DNA from: Elmis aenea | Taxonomy: Eukaryota; Arthropoda; Insecta; Coleoptera; Elmidae | Length of the DNA: 64,000 nucleotides | Direction: 5' to 3' | Assembly (NCBI GenBank): GCA_947652605.1 | Contig: OX393582.1 | Location: forward strand, 17,426,760 to 17,490,759 | Shown: positions 42,808 to 54,894 of the stretch, one piece after another | How positions within the stretch are numbered: position 1 is the first letter of the stretch | Layout: each line of letters begins with the position of its first letter | Made by a program: the position numbers and the translations under genes | The notes under the pieces: generated by a model | Told to the model about the DNA's origin: nothing | The model's database searches: none | What the model saw: only the letters and a program-made list of their open reading frames with translations

Positions 42808-44282
42808 TTTTACCAACAGCTGTGTTCACCCGGCTTAAGAATAGGTGTCCACGTAGCCACGGTGACGTAAAAGTCGTCTAATGGTCTGTTGTTCTTCGTC
42901 CCTTTCGCTCTTGCTGTTTTGTATCAGGGCGCTTGAGTTTTCACCGTTTCTTCTTGTTGAGTGTGTGGAATGATCAAGGCATGCGATCAGCTCACAGCCT
43001 CTGACTCTTCGGACTCGAACTGTGCCGCCTCTGCCAGAGCGCATGGTGTATGTAAGTTCGTTTTTCGCTGTATTGGTGCTTCTATAAATAGGTCAGTCAT
43101 ACAGTGTTCAGTTAATTTTTCTACGAGATGGACATTTATTACTTACCGGTTTGTTGCGAGGATGAATTCTGTTTTCTCCTTCGCATTAGATTCAGGCCTG
43201 CTGAGGATTTTCGAACTCAACAGTTTTAAAGTCCATTGTCGTATAATGGCATTTGTAAATAATTTTTTCAAATAGGATTAGTTAGTTTTAATAATCAACT
43301 GCGCTGCGGATCGGTTATACGCGTTTCGTCAGGCTAGAAAGCGTGCGAATAAGGTTGCTTATTATTTTTAAGAGAATGTTGGTTATCGCCACTGCTGTGC
43401 CGGTGGGTACCGGTAAGCGACCGTTGATGTGGGGATAAAGATATAGGGAGTTACGATATACGTACGGATTTATCGCGGTATCACGTAGATGAGTTTCGCG
43501 CTCCGGCGGATTTGGGCTGAAAGTTTTCGGCTAGAAACTCATTATTGTGAATTCGATTTAGCAGTTATGATAGGACGGCTAGGTCAGTTATTTTGTCTTG
43601 CGAAGACACGATTTTGAAACGCGGTTGTAAGCGCGGTATTTGACTAGGTCGAGACGCTGCTCGAGCGTTAGTACCAAGGTATGACGTAACTGGTACCCTT
43701 ATCTTTAGCGAACGGTACGGCAAACAGTGGGCAATCAGTCCGAAATTGTCGATTTCGAGGTTTTAGGGTTAGTGGATATTGGCGTGGTTTTTTAATCTCC
43801 TGAATTGGCCAACGGCACGGTACAGGTTCAGTGGCTAATCGCTTCGAGTCCGGCGAATTCAAAGTAGGTTAGTTTAGGCATAGTGTGGTTGTTGGGTTTT
43901 AGTCCAGTGTGTGTTTGGCTTTAGGGATTCATATTGTGTGACTGCCAGGTCTTTTGGCCGATTTGGTTGTTTTTAGTTACGTTCCGTTCGGCTGGTTTGG
44001 GTACTAGGCGTCCCGGCCATCGGCGCTGCTATGTCATCTTTAGCGACGGTCGGCGTTGAACCCCAACCTATACGACGGCCAGTATGTTTGGGTTAGTAAT
44101 TTTATTTAGTGGTTAGTAGTCGGCCAAGGGATGTATGGTAGCAGCAAGGTAGTTTTCTTGATTATCGGTTAGTGGCTATTCCCCTTTGGAGTAGGGGGTA
44201 GTTTGAGCAAAGGGCACCTTGGAGTTTTCTTTTTTGTTAGCCTTGGGGGTTTTCGTCCTATTTTTAGTAAGTAAGGGGGGAG
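42808..44282 (+). other. Long non-coding 3' region of the gypsy element with polypurine tract
   Basis: About 1.47 kb between pol and the 3' LTR without a convincing frame. The longest, 104 codons at 42961-43275, has no signal peptide or envelope features. The last bases, AAGGGGGGAG at 44273-44282, are the polypurine tract for plus-strand priming. It may be all that is left of an env gene or a long untranslated region. Confidence 0.8.
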
Positions 44283-45259
44283 TGTAACGTCTTAAAACAC
44301 GTGTACAATATTTATTATTCAAATTATGACTTGGACGTGACAACGTCGTTTCTTCAAATTAAATTTATGAATTAAACGTGGCAACGCCGCTTTGTAAACT
44401 TCTCAGCGGAAACGCGTGTTTGAAAATGACAGTTCCCCGGTGGCTGTGAGTGCTTAAAGACCACGGGCTAAGGGAATCGTGATTTGTCACATGCCGGTGA
44501 GGTTGTAAAAGCAGCCAGCTTGATCATCGAGCATTGAGAGATTTTCTTGTAATTAATTACGGTGGATGTACCAGTAATTAGGGTATTTAGATGTTTATAC
44601 GCATAGTTGTGTGATAAATGCATTTGTGGATTTAGCGTACGTGACTGAACACAATAGTACGTGTACGGCGAAGTGCAACGTTGTTATAAAAGCTAGTGGG
44701 AAATGCGATAATTAAATCCAACGCACGTAGTGAAGCATCATCGTCCAAGTACGGTGACGTACCTTGCTTGCTGTGCATCAACCAAGTAATTCTAACAGTT
44801 CGGCGAAGTGCCACAGGCGTAAGTGCGCCAATCACCGAACTTCCGAGCACGCAAAGGTCGCGTGTGCTCGGACCGCATCCAGAGGCACAGCTTCTGCTCA
44901 TCGGGACCGCATCGGCGTACACAAACGAAGAGGAGGTACCCAACAGTTTTAAGGCCTAGTATTGCAATCTTTTCGGTGTTTGAAACATTTCAATTTGTTC
45001 AGATAATTTTTCTTGCCATGGCAACTTCCTTAAATCGGTTTAGTGGTTAATATCTTTTTATGTTTAGATGTTTTGTTTGTGTAATTGTACATATGTTGTT
45101 AAATATAATTCAATATTCACGTTTCTTTGTTTAGTTATTTGTTAGGGAGTATTAATCAAATAACTTGGCGCCCTAATTAATTTGTTTTTGAAGCTAATAT
45201 TTTTAGAACCCATGGCCTTTGCCTCCGACGTAGGGCAAGGCGAGGCTAAGAAGTTTACA
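44283..45259 (+). repeat. 3' LTR of the gypsy element
   Basis: Same length and, as far as compared, same sequence as the 5' LTR, offset by exactly 7536 bp. Confidence 0.95.
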
Positions 45260-45263
45260 GTCA

Positions 45264-46657
45264 AACTGATATATTTTAATAAAGTGTCATTGTCATTTGT
45301 TTTATTAAAGTTGTTATTAAAAGAGTTTTATATTAGTGTGAATAATTTCAAACAATTCGAAAACCAAATAATAACATTCGTCGCCCCCATACCCGGTGAC
45401 AAAGCCGGCTGTAATATTCGTGGCTGTAAAAAAAGATTATAAGCTCCAAAGGTGGAAATACAACAGCAATTATAAATCATCTAAAACTCCACACACAGTT
45501 CAAAATCGAGCGGTGTCAATCGGCTTGGTGTACTTGGACAACATTTTGGTGTCAATTTTGTCTTAAAATGGGTGTTAATTTTTCTCTTTTTCACTTTTTG
45601 CCGTTTAGACAAAATTGTGGGGTGTGAATTTAACACCTAAAATTAGATAAACTGTTTATGACACGAAATGCAGACAAATTCTGTCAATATTGGTAGCAAA
45701 ACGATACCGAAATAGAGATATTTCGTTTCATCTAAGTCAGAATGTTAAATTCTTAATCTTGTGTAGAGAATTTATCTAACAATCGTGTAAACCGTTCTCT
45801 CAGCCTATGTGAAAAACACGAAATGGTTAGACAATTCTACACAATAGGTGCACATTTCACACCAAACCGTTAGCTTTTCAATCAATTAATAGACAAAAAT
45901 GTCGTTATTTTAGCTGTAGTGGTGGTTTAAAAAATTAAGCCAATAGGAATACGGGATGAATTTGCGCATCAAAACGTGGTTAAAACGCATTACTGCTTCT
46001 TCTATGGGAATCAGCAGTTACCGATCGTGACATACAAGAGAAAAAGTTTACATGTTATAATGTTAAGAAATAAAGAAATATTACACAAGTCTAATTTATT
46101 GAAATAGTTGTGCATCTAGTTGGTACGTATACAATGGATCTTCATCGAGAGGTACAACCCTTATACCTCCGATTAAAATGTAAAGATAAATTGGAGTCGA
46201 TAAAACACGATGCGCCGTGTCCATTACATACCGAAATCCTAGTTGTTCAAGGTAAGTATCTACGCTACTAACCACGCCGGCCATCTCGATCCGAGATTCC
46301 AAAAAGCTGCCCATCTTGTCTCAAAACAATTATAAGAATATAGTTGTTGAAAAGATAATTATATCATACCTACTTAAAAACACAAAGTACAAGCAAGCCC
46401 AAAGTTAGGCTCAATGTTTTTACAGCTCCCCATTTTTTATTTAAATTAATATTTTTTACTTTTTCATTATTTACATTTTGTGTAAAAAGTTTGTACACTT
46501 ACTTGACTTGTTCTTCTGATATATTATTAATCTTTGACACTGCCACATTTTTTTTTAAAATTATTAAGATAAAAGTGAATTTTACAAGTATTTTGTACAA
46601 GTATCTGTACTATATGTTATGATGAATTACTATTATAATCCTTATTGTTTTTTTAAG
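45264..46657. other. Non-coding flank
   Basis: No gene supported. A 72-codon minus-strand frame at 46096-46314 has no recognisable motif. Confidence 0.35.
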
Positions 46658-46768
46658 CAAAAGCACTATTCGAGATAGAAGATTCTGAGTCATCGTTTTT
46701 TTCTGACTCACTGGGCGCTGTAATTAGGCCAGAATTTTTAGATGAATTTGTTCGAATACACGAGAAAG
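46658..46768 (+). CDS. Candidate exon A of an unrecognised acidic protein
   Basis: Bounded by TTTTTTTAAG and by the donor GTATAG. The open frame contains ALFEIEDSESSFFSDSLG and IRPEFLDEFVRIHEK, rich in Asp, Glu and Ser. It ends with one base of a codon, compatible with exon B. No family recognised. Confidence 0.35.
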
Positions 46769-46894
46769 GTATAGTTATTGTGGTAAATATCGCAAAACCA
46801 CAATATTCATTATTAAACAGTTCAGGTGTGTAATCATTGTTTAATAGTTTGATTTAATTAAGGTACTGTAATTGTTTTGCTGTATGACAAAATT

Positions 46895-47004
46895 CATTTT
46901 TTTAGATTTATCTTACTCGGACAATTCTGAAAACTCATACCAAGAACCGCATTTTTTTAGATTTATCTTACTCAGACAATTCTGAAAACTCATACCAAGA
47001 ACCG
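46895..47004 (+). repeat. 55-bp tandem duplication spanning a splice acceptor
   Basis: CATTTTTTTAGATTTATCTT begins at 46895 and again at 46950, with one difference in the following 35 bases. Each unit contains the acceptor and the first 45 bases of exon B. Confidence 0.9.
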
Positions 47005-47040
47005 GAGAGTCCTGAGATATACACGTATATTACTCCAGAA
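46961..47040 (+). CDS. Candidate exon B of the same protein
   Basis: It starts after TTTTTTTAG (second duplicated acceptor) and ends at the donor GTAAGAAT. The phase matches exon A and the frame reads LSYSDNSENSYQEPESPEIY. If the first acceptor (46905) is used instead, the frame meets a stop after about 26 codons, because 55 is not a multiple of three. The next exon was not found. Confidence 0.35.
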
Positions 47041-49544
47041 GTAAGAATTGTGAATTAACTTTGATGATAGTTGCATTAGTTTAGTTAATCCCAAATATTT
47101 CATGTTTAGTTGTTCTTGTAACGTATGTTATAAATATACCTTGCAATATTTGCATTAAGTTTTCTTTGTGAATTAACTTTATGAGCTTATGTTTTAATTT
47201 CATATATTATGGATATTTGAAATGTTATTTAATCCTTTTATTTGTACCTGATTTTTCAAGTATATTGTTTATTACTTTATTTAACTATGTCTTTTTTTAA
47301 GTATCTCCAAATATGTACATATTTCATGTTATTTCAAACAAAAAACAAAATCCATTTTTTTCCTTTTTCCCTATATCTCAAAAACTAAAAAAGCTAGATA
47401 AGTTCTGTTAGCGTCAAATTATTAAGCACCTGAATATACGACTTTATCCTAATTTAACCGAAGTCGTAACTCCTTCCGTTTACGAGATCCCCATAGTAGC
47501 CCTTGAAAAAAGAAAACCCTGTCTACTTTTAGATCTGCATTTTAAAACAATCAAAGCTCGTTAAAGAATAAATTAATTTCTTCTTAATAAAGTAAAATAA
47601 GGAAACAAGGCGCCCTTAAATTGTGTTTCTAAATTACTAAATTTGCTTTGACTCTGGAGTATTAGTGTAAAAAATCTACCTAATTAGACTGGATTTAAAA
47701 ACTAAAATGTAAATAAAAAATGCCGCTTTGATAAGCATTTAAAATAAACAAAGCATGCACGGCACGCTTAGTTCACGTTTCAAATAAACTTAATGTGCAC
47801 ATCTAAATCGTTTTTTCCCTTTAATTAGCGCGCTTTATTCGTTATTTTGCCACGCCATCTTGATTTATTATAATTTTTTTTATAAGACCTACACTTAAAA
47901 GTTGGCGGTCAAGAAATTAATGCTCGAATAATTAAAAACTGCGTGCTTATCTCGACTCACAAATGATAAGAACTGAAAGCGCGTACGCCCCTAAATCATT
48001 AGCGTATCTCATAATGTATCTCTTATAAAATGTATAAATAAATTCCAGTCCTTTAAGAGACATTAATTTAAAGTAGCCTTCTTTAAACAAGGGTAAAAAA
48101 TACAAACAGTTTTCATTTAGCTGTGTTGATATTTTTAAAACGCAACGCGTCAGTTCGTGATGTCGCACAAATAAATCCTTTCCTACGAGCAAATTGGATT
48201 CGGAAAAAATTTCAAGCATTAAAGGCGCTCAGTTTATGATCTAATTAAAACGAAATGTAAAAGAATCTCGCAATATTAGTATTCGGGAAAAGAATTCTTG
48301 AATTTATTTGATCTTGGTGAAATTCGAGGTGTCGTTAAAATATTTATACAGCAGTTAGCTTTAGTTGAAAATACTAATGAGCTGAAACAATTTAAGGAGT
48401 TGGAAACACGACTCTTGATATAATCAAGATTTCAGGAAATAAGATATCCTTGACATGTTAATGGTGTGCTAAAATAATAATGCATGTCATAATTATGCAG
48501 GAAATTCCTTTTTCGCAGTTGAGGGATTTTTTTATTCCTGATAATAATCAAGGTATCGATGACAAAGAAATGAAAAACATTTACTTGTACTACTTTTTTG
48601 GGACAAAATAGACGTTTTCAAATAAATAGACCCCACAAAAAGTAATAGGAAACAGTATTTTAATTGATTTATTTTAATAGATTAAAAAAGTGCCGATAAA
48701 AACTTAAATTGCGTAAGGAGTTGTAGATAATAGTTTTGCTTGTAGTGTGTCCTAAAAGTTCCCGTACATGTTGTACTAACCTAGAACTAACAGTCGAATA
48801 ACTAACTCAATAAATAAATACATTTTCACGGTTCTGGGTGACGAGATTTTAAGGTGCTGGCGCTCGGTGGAATTGAGCTGGACTCTGACACCAGCAGCTG
48901 GATTCTGTAACTTTGGATTTAACGGAAATGCAAGTTCATTACTACCTTGTTAATATGACCCACTTCTATGAAAAGCGATGCTCTAACCCACCGGTGGTAA
49001 CTCACGGCGGGTTTACCCAAGTTACAGCTGGGTATCTACTATTTTAGGAAAGTTAGTACAGAAAATCCTACTGCGCATGTTCACAAGTGAAATGTGCTTA
49101 ACGCGTATTTGTTTAAAAATTACCGCCATGTAACTTTGTACACTCTGTCTTACGTTAAAGAATTTATGGTAGTTTTTTTTTTAGTTGTGATACGTTTTGT
49201 TCCTATTTTTATATTACATAACGATTTTGTAAAGTTTTCTTATCTTATAGTTTGTTTACTGAATTAATTTTGTTTCAATGACCAGCACTTTGGATGGGTA
49301 TTTTTTAAATTGGACCAGTGATGTGGTAAAGTAATTCTATTTGTTTAGTTGATTGCATTTATTCATTGCAGTATTTTATCATTACAAATAAATATACAAT
49401 GTAATTTATATATTAAGCTGGACTGTGAAATTAAAATTGGTAAATAATACACAAAGATATGACAAAACTTAATTTTGATATAATTTTGTGCATCTCGCAA
49501 GTTACGTTTGCATATTTCTTAATGTTGCGTTTATTCTTTTCTTC
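47041..49544. other. AT-rich stretch with a solitary mariner end
   Basis: At about 47435-47522 the sequence resembles the right arm of the mariner at 21320-22818 (CTAATTTAACCGAAGTCGTA, ...CCGTTTACGAGAT..., ending AAAACCCTGTCTA). It is a decayed solitary end. Otherwise nothing recognised. Confidence 0.45.
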
Positions 49545-49772
49545 GTTCCACCATAAAATATGTGCTCGAGATACACTAAAATAAGCGAATTGTTAAATAC
49601 CTTAAAGTGGTTAAGTATACGTCAACAAATTACTTTTAATTGCCTTTTTTTAATATACAAGGCAATAAATAATTTTTTACCACGTTACATGACTAAAAAT
49701 TTAATACAAAACTGTAACATTCACGAATACCAGACCAAATTATTATTGAGAAAAGTTTTTTTTTTAAATTAA
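49545..49772 (+). pseudogene. Non-LTR RT C-terminal tail fragment
   Basis: The frame CSRYTKISELLNTLKWLSIR followed by FNCLFLIYKAINNFLPRYM and EYQTK matches the end of many insect LINE polyproteins (MLNTLKWLSV..RI..N.L.FIYKI.N..LP.YL). No RT core nearby. Confidence 0.6.
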
Positions 49773-50126
49773 ACACTAACACAACATTCATAACTTATAA
49801 TTCGATATAATATTTCACCCTCAACCACAGCTCGTTCAAGTCGAAATGACAGGTTTTAGCCTTAAACGCGGCTGTCGAGCCGGTATTCACGTGAATTACG
49901 TGTAGGTTTTACCGTTAGAGTTAATTCTCGGTAGTCAGCAGAAACAGAATATCAACTACCCGAATTGGGAAGTCACCACTAACGCGTGGTGTTTACGCTG
50001 GTGTTTAAAAGTTACAGAATAAGGGGGCTGGTGATTAGTACGTTCACCAACGATTCGAAGTTTTATCAGGATGAATAGCCAAAAGGACGTTTTTTAAGTA
50101 TTTATTTGTAAATTAAGTCTACACTA

Positions 50127-51589
50127 TACCTTTTCAAGTTCAAATTGGCACTAATCAAAATCAAATTAGCACTAATCAAAATCAAATTGGCACTAATCAA
50201 AATCAAATTGGCACTAAACAAATTCAAGTTGACAATTAACAAATTCAAGTTGACATTAAATAATTTAATTGTTAATTCAAATTGACATCTTAAAAGAACC
50301 CTTCCACGTTCTCATAATGCCTTATATAAAAAAAAGTTGACGCCGTAAACCGAAAAATACAAATTTGCGCTGTTTATAATTCTAACGGGGATTGGCGCAA
50401 TCTTGCAAATGTTCTCGGAGTTTCAAAAAGAACGGCGTATAGATGGGTGAAAAATCAAGACGTTCCAGAGAAACAGCATGGAGGTAAATGCAGAGTTAAA
50501 ATCACAGACGAACATCGTCGTTTTTTTGAAAATGAAATTGAAAGAAATCCAAAGATAACTCTCCAGCAATTAAAAGAAAAGATTTTACAATCATATGAAA
50601 TTAATGTCACTAAAGAATGTATTCGTCAACACCTCGATGGTCATGTATACAATAAAACAAGTACATCGAGAGCCAGAAAGAGCCAACAGTATAGACAATA
50701 AAACAAAAAGGTTAGAATATGTAAGAACATTACTTAATCTTCTTCAAGCAGAGAATTTGCCAATAATTTATCTTGACGAAACTATATAGTTTTAATATGT
50801 TTATTTCGCGGACGCAAGGACGTTCTAAGAAAGGAAGTCGATGTACATTTGTATCAGCTGGTAGCCGAGGCGCAAATATACATATTATTGGATACATAGG
50901 TATTTCTGGTGTAATACATTATGAGCTAAGACGGGGATCATTTAAAAAACCAGAAGCAAACGAATTTGTGAAAGAATGTTTGAGAAACGCCCAAAATATA
51001 TACCAAGAACCAGTAGTTATGGTTATAGATAATGCACCTTGCCATTCTTCTATTGAAGAAGTTTTTGCAGAAGAGGAATTTTTTCACCATAGATTAATAA
51101 GACTTAGTCCATACAGTCCCATGTTAAATACGATTGAGCAAGCATGGTCTGTATTAAAGGCTAGTGTAAAATCAGATTTGGCAGATAACCTAAGAGATGT
51201 TTTAGCAGGAGAAGATCGGCATAATATCTTCCAAACTGAATACAGAATGCGCCGGTTAGAAAATATTGTTTAGAATCATATTAACACAATCAATGTAGCC
51301 AATTGTGCAAGATTCATAGCCCATATTCAAAGATATATTCCGGCAGCATTAAATATGGAGAATATTATTTTCTAATTAATTAATTTAGCAAATGTTGTTT
51401 ATTTAATATGCCCATGTTATTGTTTTAAAATATAGTATAAATAACATTATTTACTTAGTTTTCTATTTAATCGTATGATACTGCTAATTTAAAATTATTT
51501 AATGTCAACTTGAATTTGTTTAGTGCCCATTTGATTTTGATTAGTGCCAATTTGATTTTGATTAGTGCCAATTTGAACTTGAAAAGGTA
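50127..51589 (+). mobile_element. IS630-like (Tc1-mariner superfamily) transposon with repeated subterminal words
   Basis: The terminal inverted repeats start TACCTTTTCAAGTTCAAATT and are flanked by TA (50125-50126; 51590-51591). Inside the left end a unit of about 21 bp, AAATTGGCACTAATCAAAAT, is repeated about four times. The right end has about three inverted copies. These may be transposase-binding sites. Confidence 0.9.
50310..51375 (+). pseudogene. IS630-like transposase, nearly intact
   Basis: The N-terminal HTH is readable (DWRNLANVLGVSKRTAYRWV at about 50390-50450), followed by a second helix block (ITLQQLKEKILQSYEINVTK). The catalytic Asp lies in IIYLDET (about 50775), the second in VVMVIDNAPCHSS, and the final Glu in SPYSPMLNTIEQAWSVLKA. 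By my count 35 residues separate the last two. Lesions seen: a one-base slip in an A run near 50333, a one-base shift near 50785, and a TAG at 51271-51273 after which the frame stays open to 51375. So few breaks suggest a relatively young copy. Confidence 0.85.
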
Positions 51590-51773
51590 TAGTTAACGCT
51601 ACAATGATTAAGACAACAGTGAACGATGAACATTAAATTTTGATGGTTTATACAGGGTGAGTCACGACGGACGCGTCGGAGTTTTATGGCGAAATGGTTT
51701 ATATTTTCTAATTTCTGTCGCTGTTAAATTATGTAAGTCAATAAGGGCTACATTTTAAAAATATTTTCAAACA

Positions 51774-51837
51774 TACAGGGTGCTCCAAAAAAGAGTGACA
51801 TATCAAAGTTATACTTTTTCTTATGGAATACCCTGTA
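51774..51837. repeat. 64-bp double-ended mariner unit in the left arm
   Basis: TACAGGGTGCTCC...GGAATACCCTGTA, with TA next to the right end. An inverted counterpart of the same 64-bp length lies at 57823-57886 in the right arm. Confidence 0.75.
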
Positions 51838-52439
51838 TATTTTTACATTTTTGGATTCCTCTTTAAATTTAATTCAAAAAATGTAAAAGGTCATATGTGT
51901 CTAAAGTCAACCGTTCTCGTGAAAATTGCATTTTCATGAAAATACAGTGTTTTCAAAAATTTTCAACATTTAAAAACTTTGAGAAGTCTGAAGAAATTTA
52001 CTTGGAGATAAGATTGACAATCGATTATGTAACACTTTGCACCACCTACATTTTTAAAATATTATACAGGGAGTTTTTTACGCGTGGTCAAACTTGTGCA
52101 ACTTTAAACATCGATAACTGATTTTTTTTAAATACAACCCCCTATATTTTTTTACACCGACTTATAGAAAATTTAATTCTCTTTCGAAAACATAAATACT
52201 GTTTTATACCTAAAATTGATATTTTCTTAGATATCGCGATTTTATTGTTAATTATTAGGTCAAAGTAATATTTTCAAGTAGGCTACGAAGGTAATTTGAA
52301 ACAATTGAACGAAAGAACAAGAAAGGTTTAGTTTTATCTTTTGCCTACGCATTTTTGACATTTTTTTTATAGTGAAGAGCAATCTCACGTTTAAATCGAA
52401 ATTTCTTACAATTTAAATGGCCGAAAATTTTTGATATTT

Positions 52440-52842
52440 TTAAAAAAAGATTTTTGGGCACTTTTAGAAAATATTCCTTTAAATATTAGAAAAAACATTT
52501 GGTTACAATTAGATGGTGCTCCTGCATATTTTTTACTAAATGTGAAAAATTATTCAAATCGAAAGTTTCATGATAAGTGGATCGGGAGAGGTGGGCCAGT
52601 CAGTTAACTGGCCACCTAGATCTCCAGAGCTAACTCCCATGGACTTTTTTTTTTGGGGGTATATTAAAGATTTAGTTTAAAGTTCACCTCGCACCACAGC
52701 GGAGGATATGAAAAGACGAATAAAAAATGCTTTTGAGACAATCACTCCTAATATGTTGAGTAATGTAAGACATTCACTTGAAAAGAGGATCACAATGTGT
52801 ATTCAAGAGGATGGTCGTCATGTTGAACATTTATTGTAATCG
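52440..52842 (+). pseudogene. DD41D transposase C-terminal half
   Basis: The frame gives WLQLDGAPAYFLLNV (second catalytic Asp), KWIGRGGPV, a one-base shift, then PRSPELTPMDFFFWGYIKDL (third Asp, about 41 residues on), a stop, and an open C-terminus (EDMKRRIKNAFETI..., EDGRHVEHLL). The N-terminal half is absent, so the long arms may have replaced it. Confidence 0.8.
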
Positions 52843-53194
52843 GCTGTTAAATTTTGTTTTTGAATTATTATTACATACATTTTAGTTATCACTAGAAATA
52901 TTTTTATAAATATTCAATTAAAGTTACTACGGTCCCAAGTTGAAATATATTCTGTGTATTTATATTTTAGTTAACATAGGGGAGAGTGGCCTAAAATGAT
53001 CCCTGCGGGCAAAACGATCCCCACACTTTAATTTTAGTACTAATCCTGCTATCGATGAATTTAACAAGTCACTATCACTAATTGAGTCGCTTAAGTCAGT
53101 TGTTACGGTAACATTGTCCGATTGGGAGTTAGGTCCCATGAGTAGTAGTTTCAGCTTATTTTAGTAGCTCCAGTGACCAGTCTTTTTCCACGCA

Positions 53195-54468
53195 TGTCCA
53201 AATTATATTACATCCGGTTCTAACGTCTCTTCTGGTTTTGTTGGTTGTAGTCAAAGCCACCTGTTGTGGTGTGGAAAATTGTCCACGGATATTTTAGTTA
53301 ATTGACGGTGGGTGCAGACTCTTTGAGTCACGCCATTTGTGCGAATTCGTTCCTGCCGATAAAATTGTTGGATCAGTTATAAACACCGACACAGGTAAAC
53401 TCTTCTTTGTACCACGTGGAGAAAGTGAGGCTATCGTACCTTTATTTTCAGGTGTCAGGCTTGGGTCAAGCTTTTGTCCAGCCTTTATCTTACGTCGTTT
53501 GGATCCGTTTTTGACGTCCTTCTGTGGTCCTCCTGCTAACCTTGGAGCCACCAGTGGAGTTTCCAACAGAATTTCTTCTCAGCGAAAGCTAAGCTTAGAT
53601 ATTTAACCATCAGCTACGTTCTGATTCGTTGCTACGTTTCGATTTTACGTTGACCGTTTATTATCTTACGTTAACCATTTATTATCTTACGTTAACTATT
53701 GTAGAGCCCTCAGCTCGTACTACAGTTAGTTCACTATTTTGCTTGCTTTGGCGTTATGTATTAACGTTTAGTTCATTACGTTGTATTTTTGCTAGTGTCA
53801 TTTATTAATATTTAAATCAATTCTTGTATTGTTGTTAACAGGACCTTACGTCCATGATAGTATCCTACGTTCTCAACAATCTTTGAGTGGCTTTCGTTGT
53901 CACGATTTCTTTTTATTCGTACCTTACGATTAATAAGCTAGGTACCGTACTTAGTTTGCAAGGTATTTCTTTGGTTATGTTATTTTTGGGTGATTTTGGT
54001 GCCGCAAGTTTTATATTAGGTAGGAGAGCTCTTCCACTGGATTATATTAACTTCATTGTGTCATTATTATTTTATGTACATATTTGTGTATTTTAAATAG
54101 GTACTTGCAAACCCCGGAACCGAACCGACCTTATTTCGTAGAAACGTACTTTTTCGTTCAACTTCAGCGAATACTTTCTTTTTGTGTGGCCTTTCAAGTC
54201 TGTTGAGACAAGGAGTATATCCTGTATTATATTATTTCCAAGTTTTATCATTACTTGTTATTTTTTATTTACATTATTAAAGGCATATATCGTTCAAGCC
54301 TACGAATTCTTTTATTTTCTTTCTTAGGTTTATTTTACTATTTGAAACCTTACAAACTAAATAGTGTGGCGCCCTTATTGTCTACAAGTCTACAAGTTTG
54401 TTTCTAATTCGGACCTACCCCATTCTCGTCTGAACTAGCCGCGAGTCCGATTCACCGTTCTTGTTGTA
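53195..54468 (+). repeat. LTR-like repeat, copy 2 (probable solo LTR)
   Basis: Homologous to 13003-14683 without the MITE. It contains an ATATTTAA box followed by TCAGCTACGTTC (promoter-like) and GTGTGGCGCCCTTATTG 100 bp before the end. It begins TGTCC and can be taken to end TTGTA. I could not find a target duplication. Confidence 0.6.
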
Positions 54469-54894
54469 CGAGTATAGGCTTTCTTTATTAAATGGCCGAT
54501 ATTCGTGTAACACAGTTAGACTATCAAAAGTGAGGTTTAAAAGTAGCAAATAGATAGTAAATAAGAAAAAGTGTTTTTTGTACGTCGTGATTTAAGGTAA
54601 GGCCATGGCAGCTATACTAAAAATATCTTAAAAGTCATGTGAATGCTAAGTTGTAATATATTTTTCATAAATACATCCTTTTGTCTATAATTCGACGTGT
54701 TTGTGAAAATGTCAAGCACGTCCAACATGTTGCTAAAATGACTCGAGTCGAATTATCCACTTTCGGGCAAAATGATCCCCCAAGAGTAGGGTAAAATGAT
54801 CCCGGGATCATTTTACCCTAAATTAAGGGAACATTTTAGGCCCCTTCCTAAATAATTTTTTATAATTCATTTACTTTTGTCATAAAGTAAGAAT

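Larger units (their letters stand above)
36747..45259 (+). mobile_element. Complete Ty3/gypsy LTR retrotransposon, recent insertion
   Basis: Two 977-bp LTRs begin TGTAACGTC and end TTTACA. They are flanked by the 4-bp duplication GTCA (36743-36746; 45260-45263). The element contains a primer binding site, gag, pol in the -1 frame, and a polypurine tract. The LTRs look identical wherever I compared them, including all reading frames inside them, so the insertion is recent. There is no env-like frame. Length 8513 bp. Confidence 0.95.

Noticed and set aside
42961..43275. 104-codon frame after pol as a possible env
   Set aside because: No signal peptide, transmembrane or furin-like site, and no similarity that I can recognise.
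46096..46314. 72-codon minus-strand frame
   Set aside because: Protein-like in places, but no homologous motif or splice signals that I can support.
50137..50260. CRISPR-like array of regularly spaced 21-bp repeats
   Set aside because: The units are tandem without unique spacers and lie in the inverted ends of a transposon in eukaryotic DNA.
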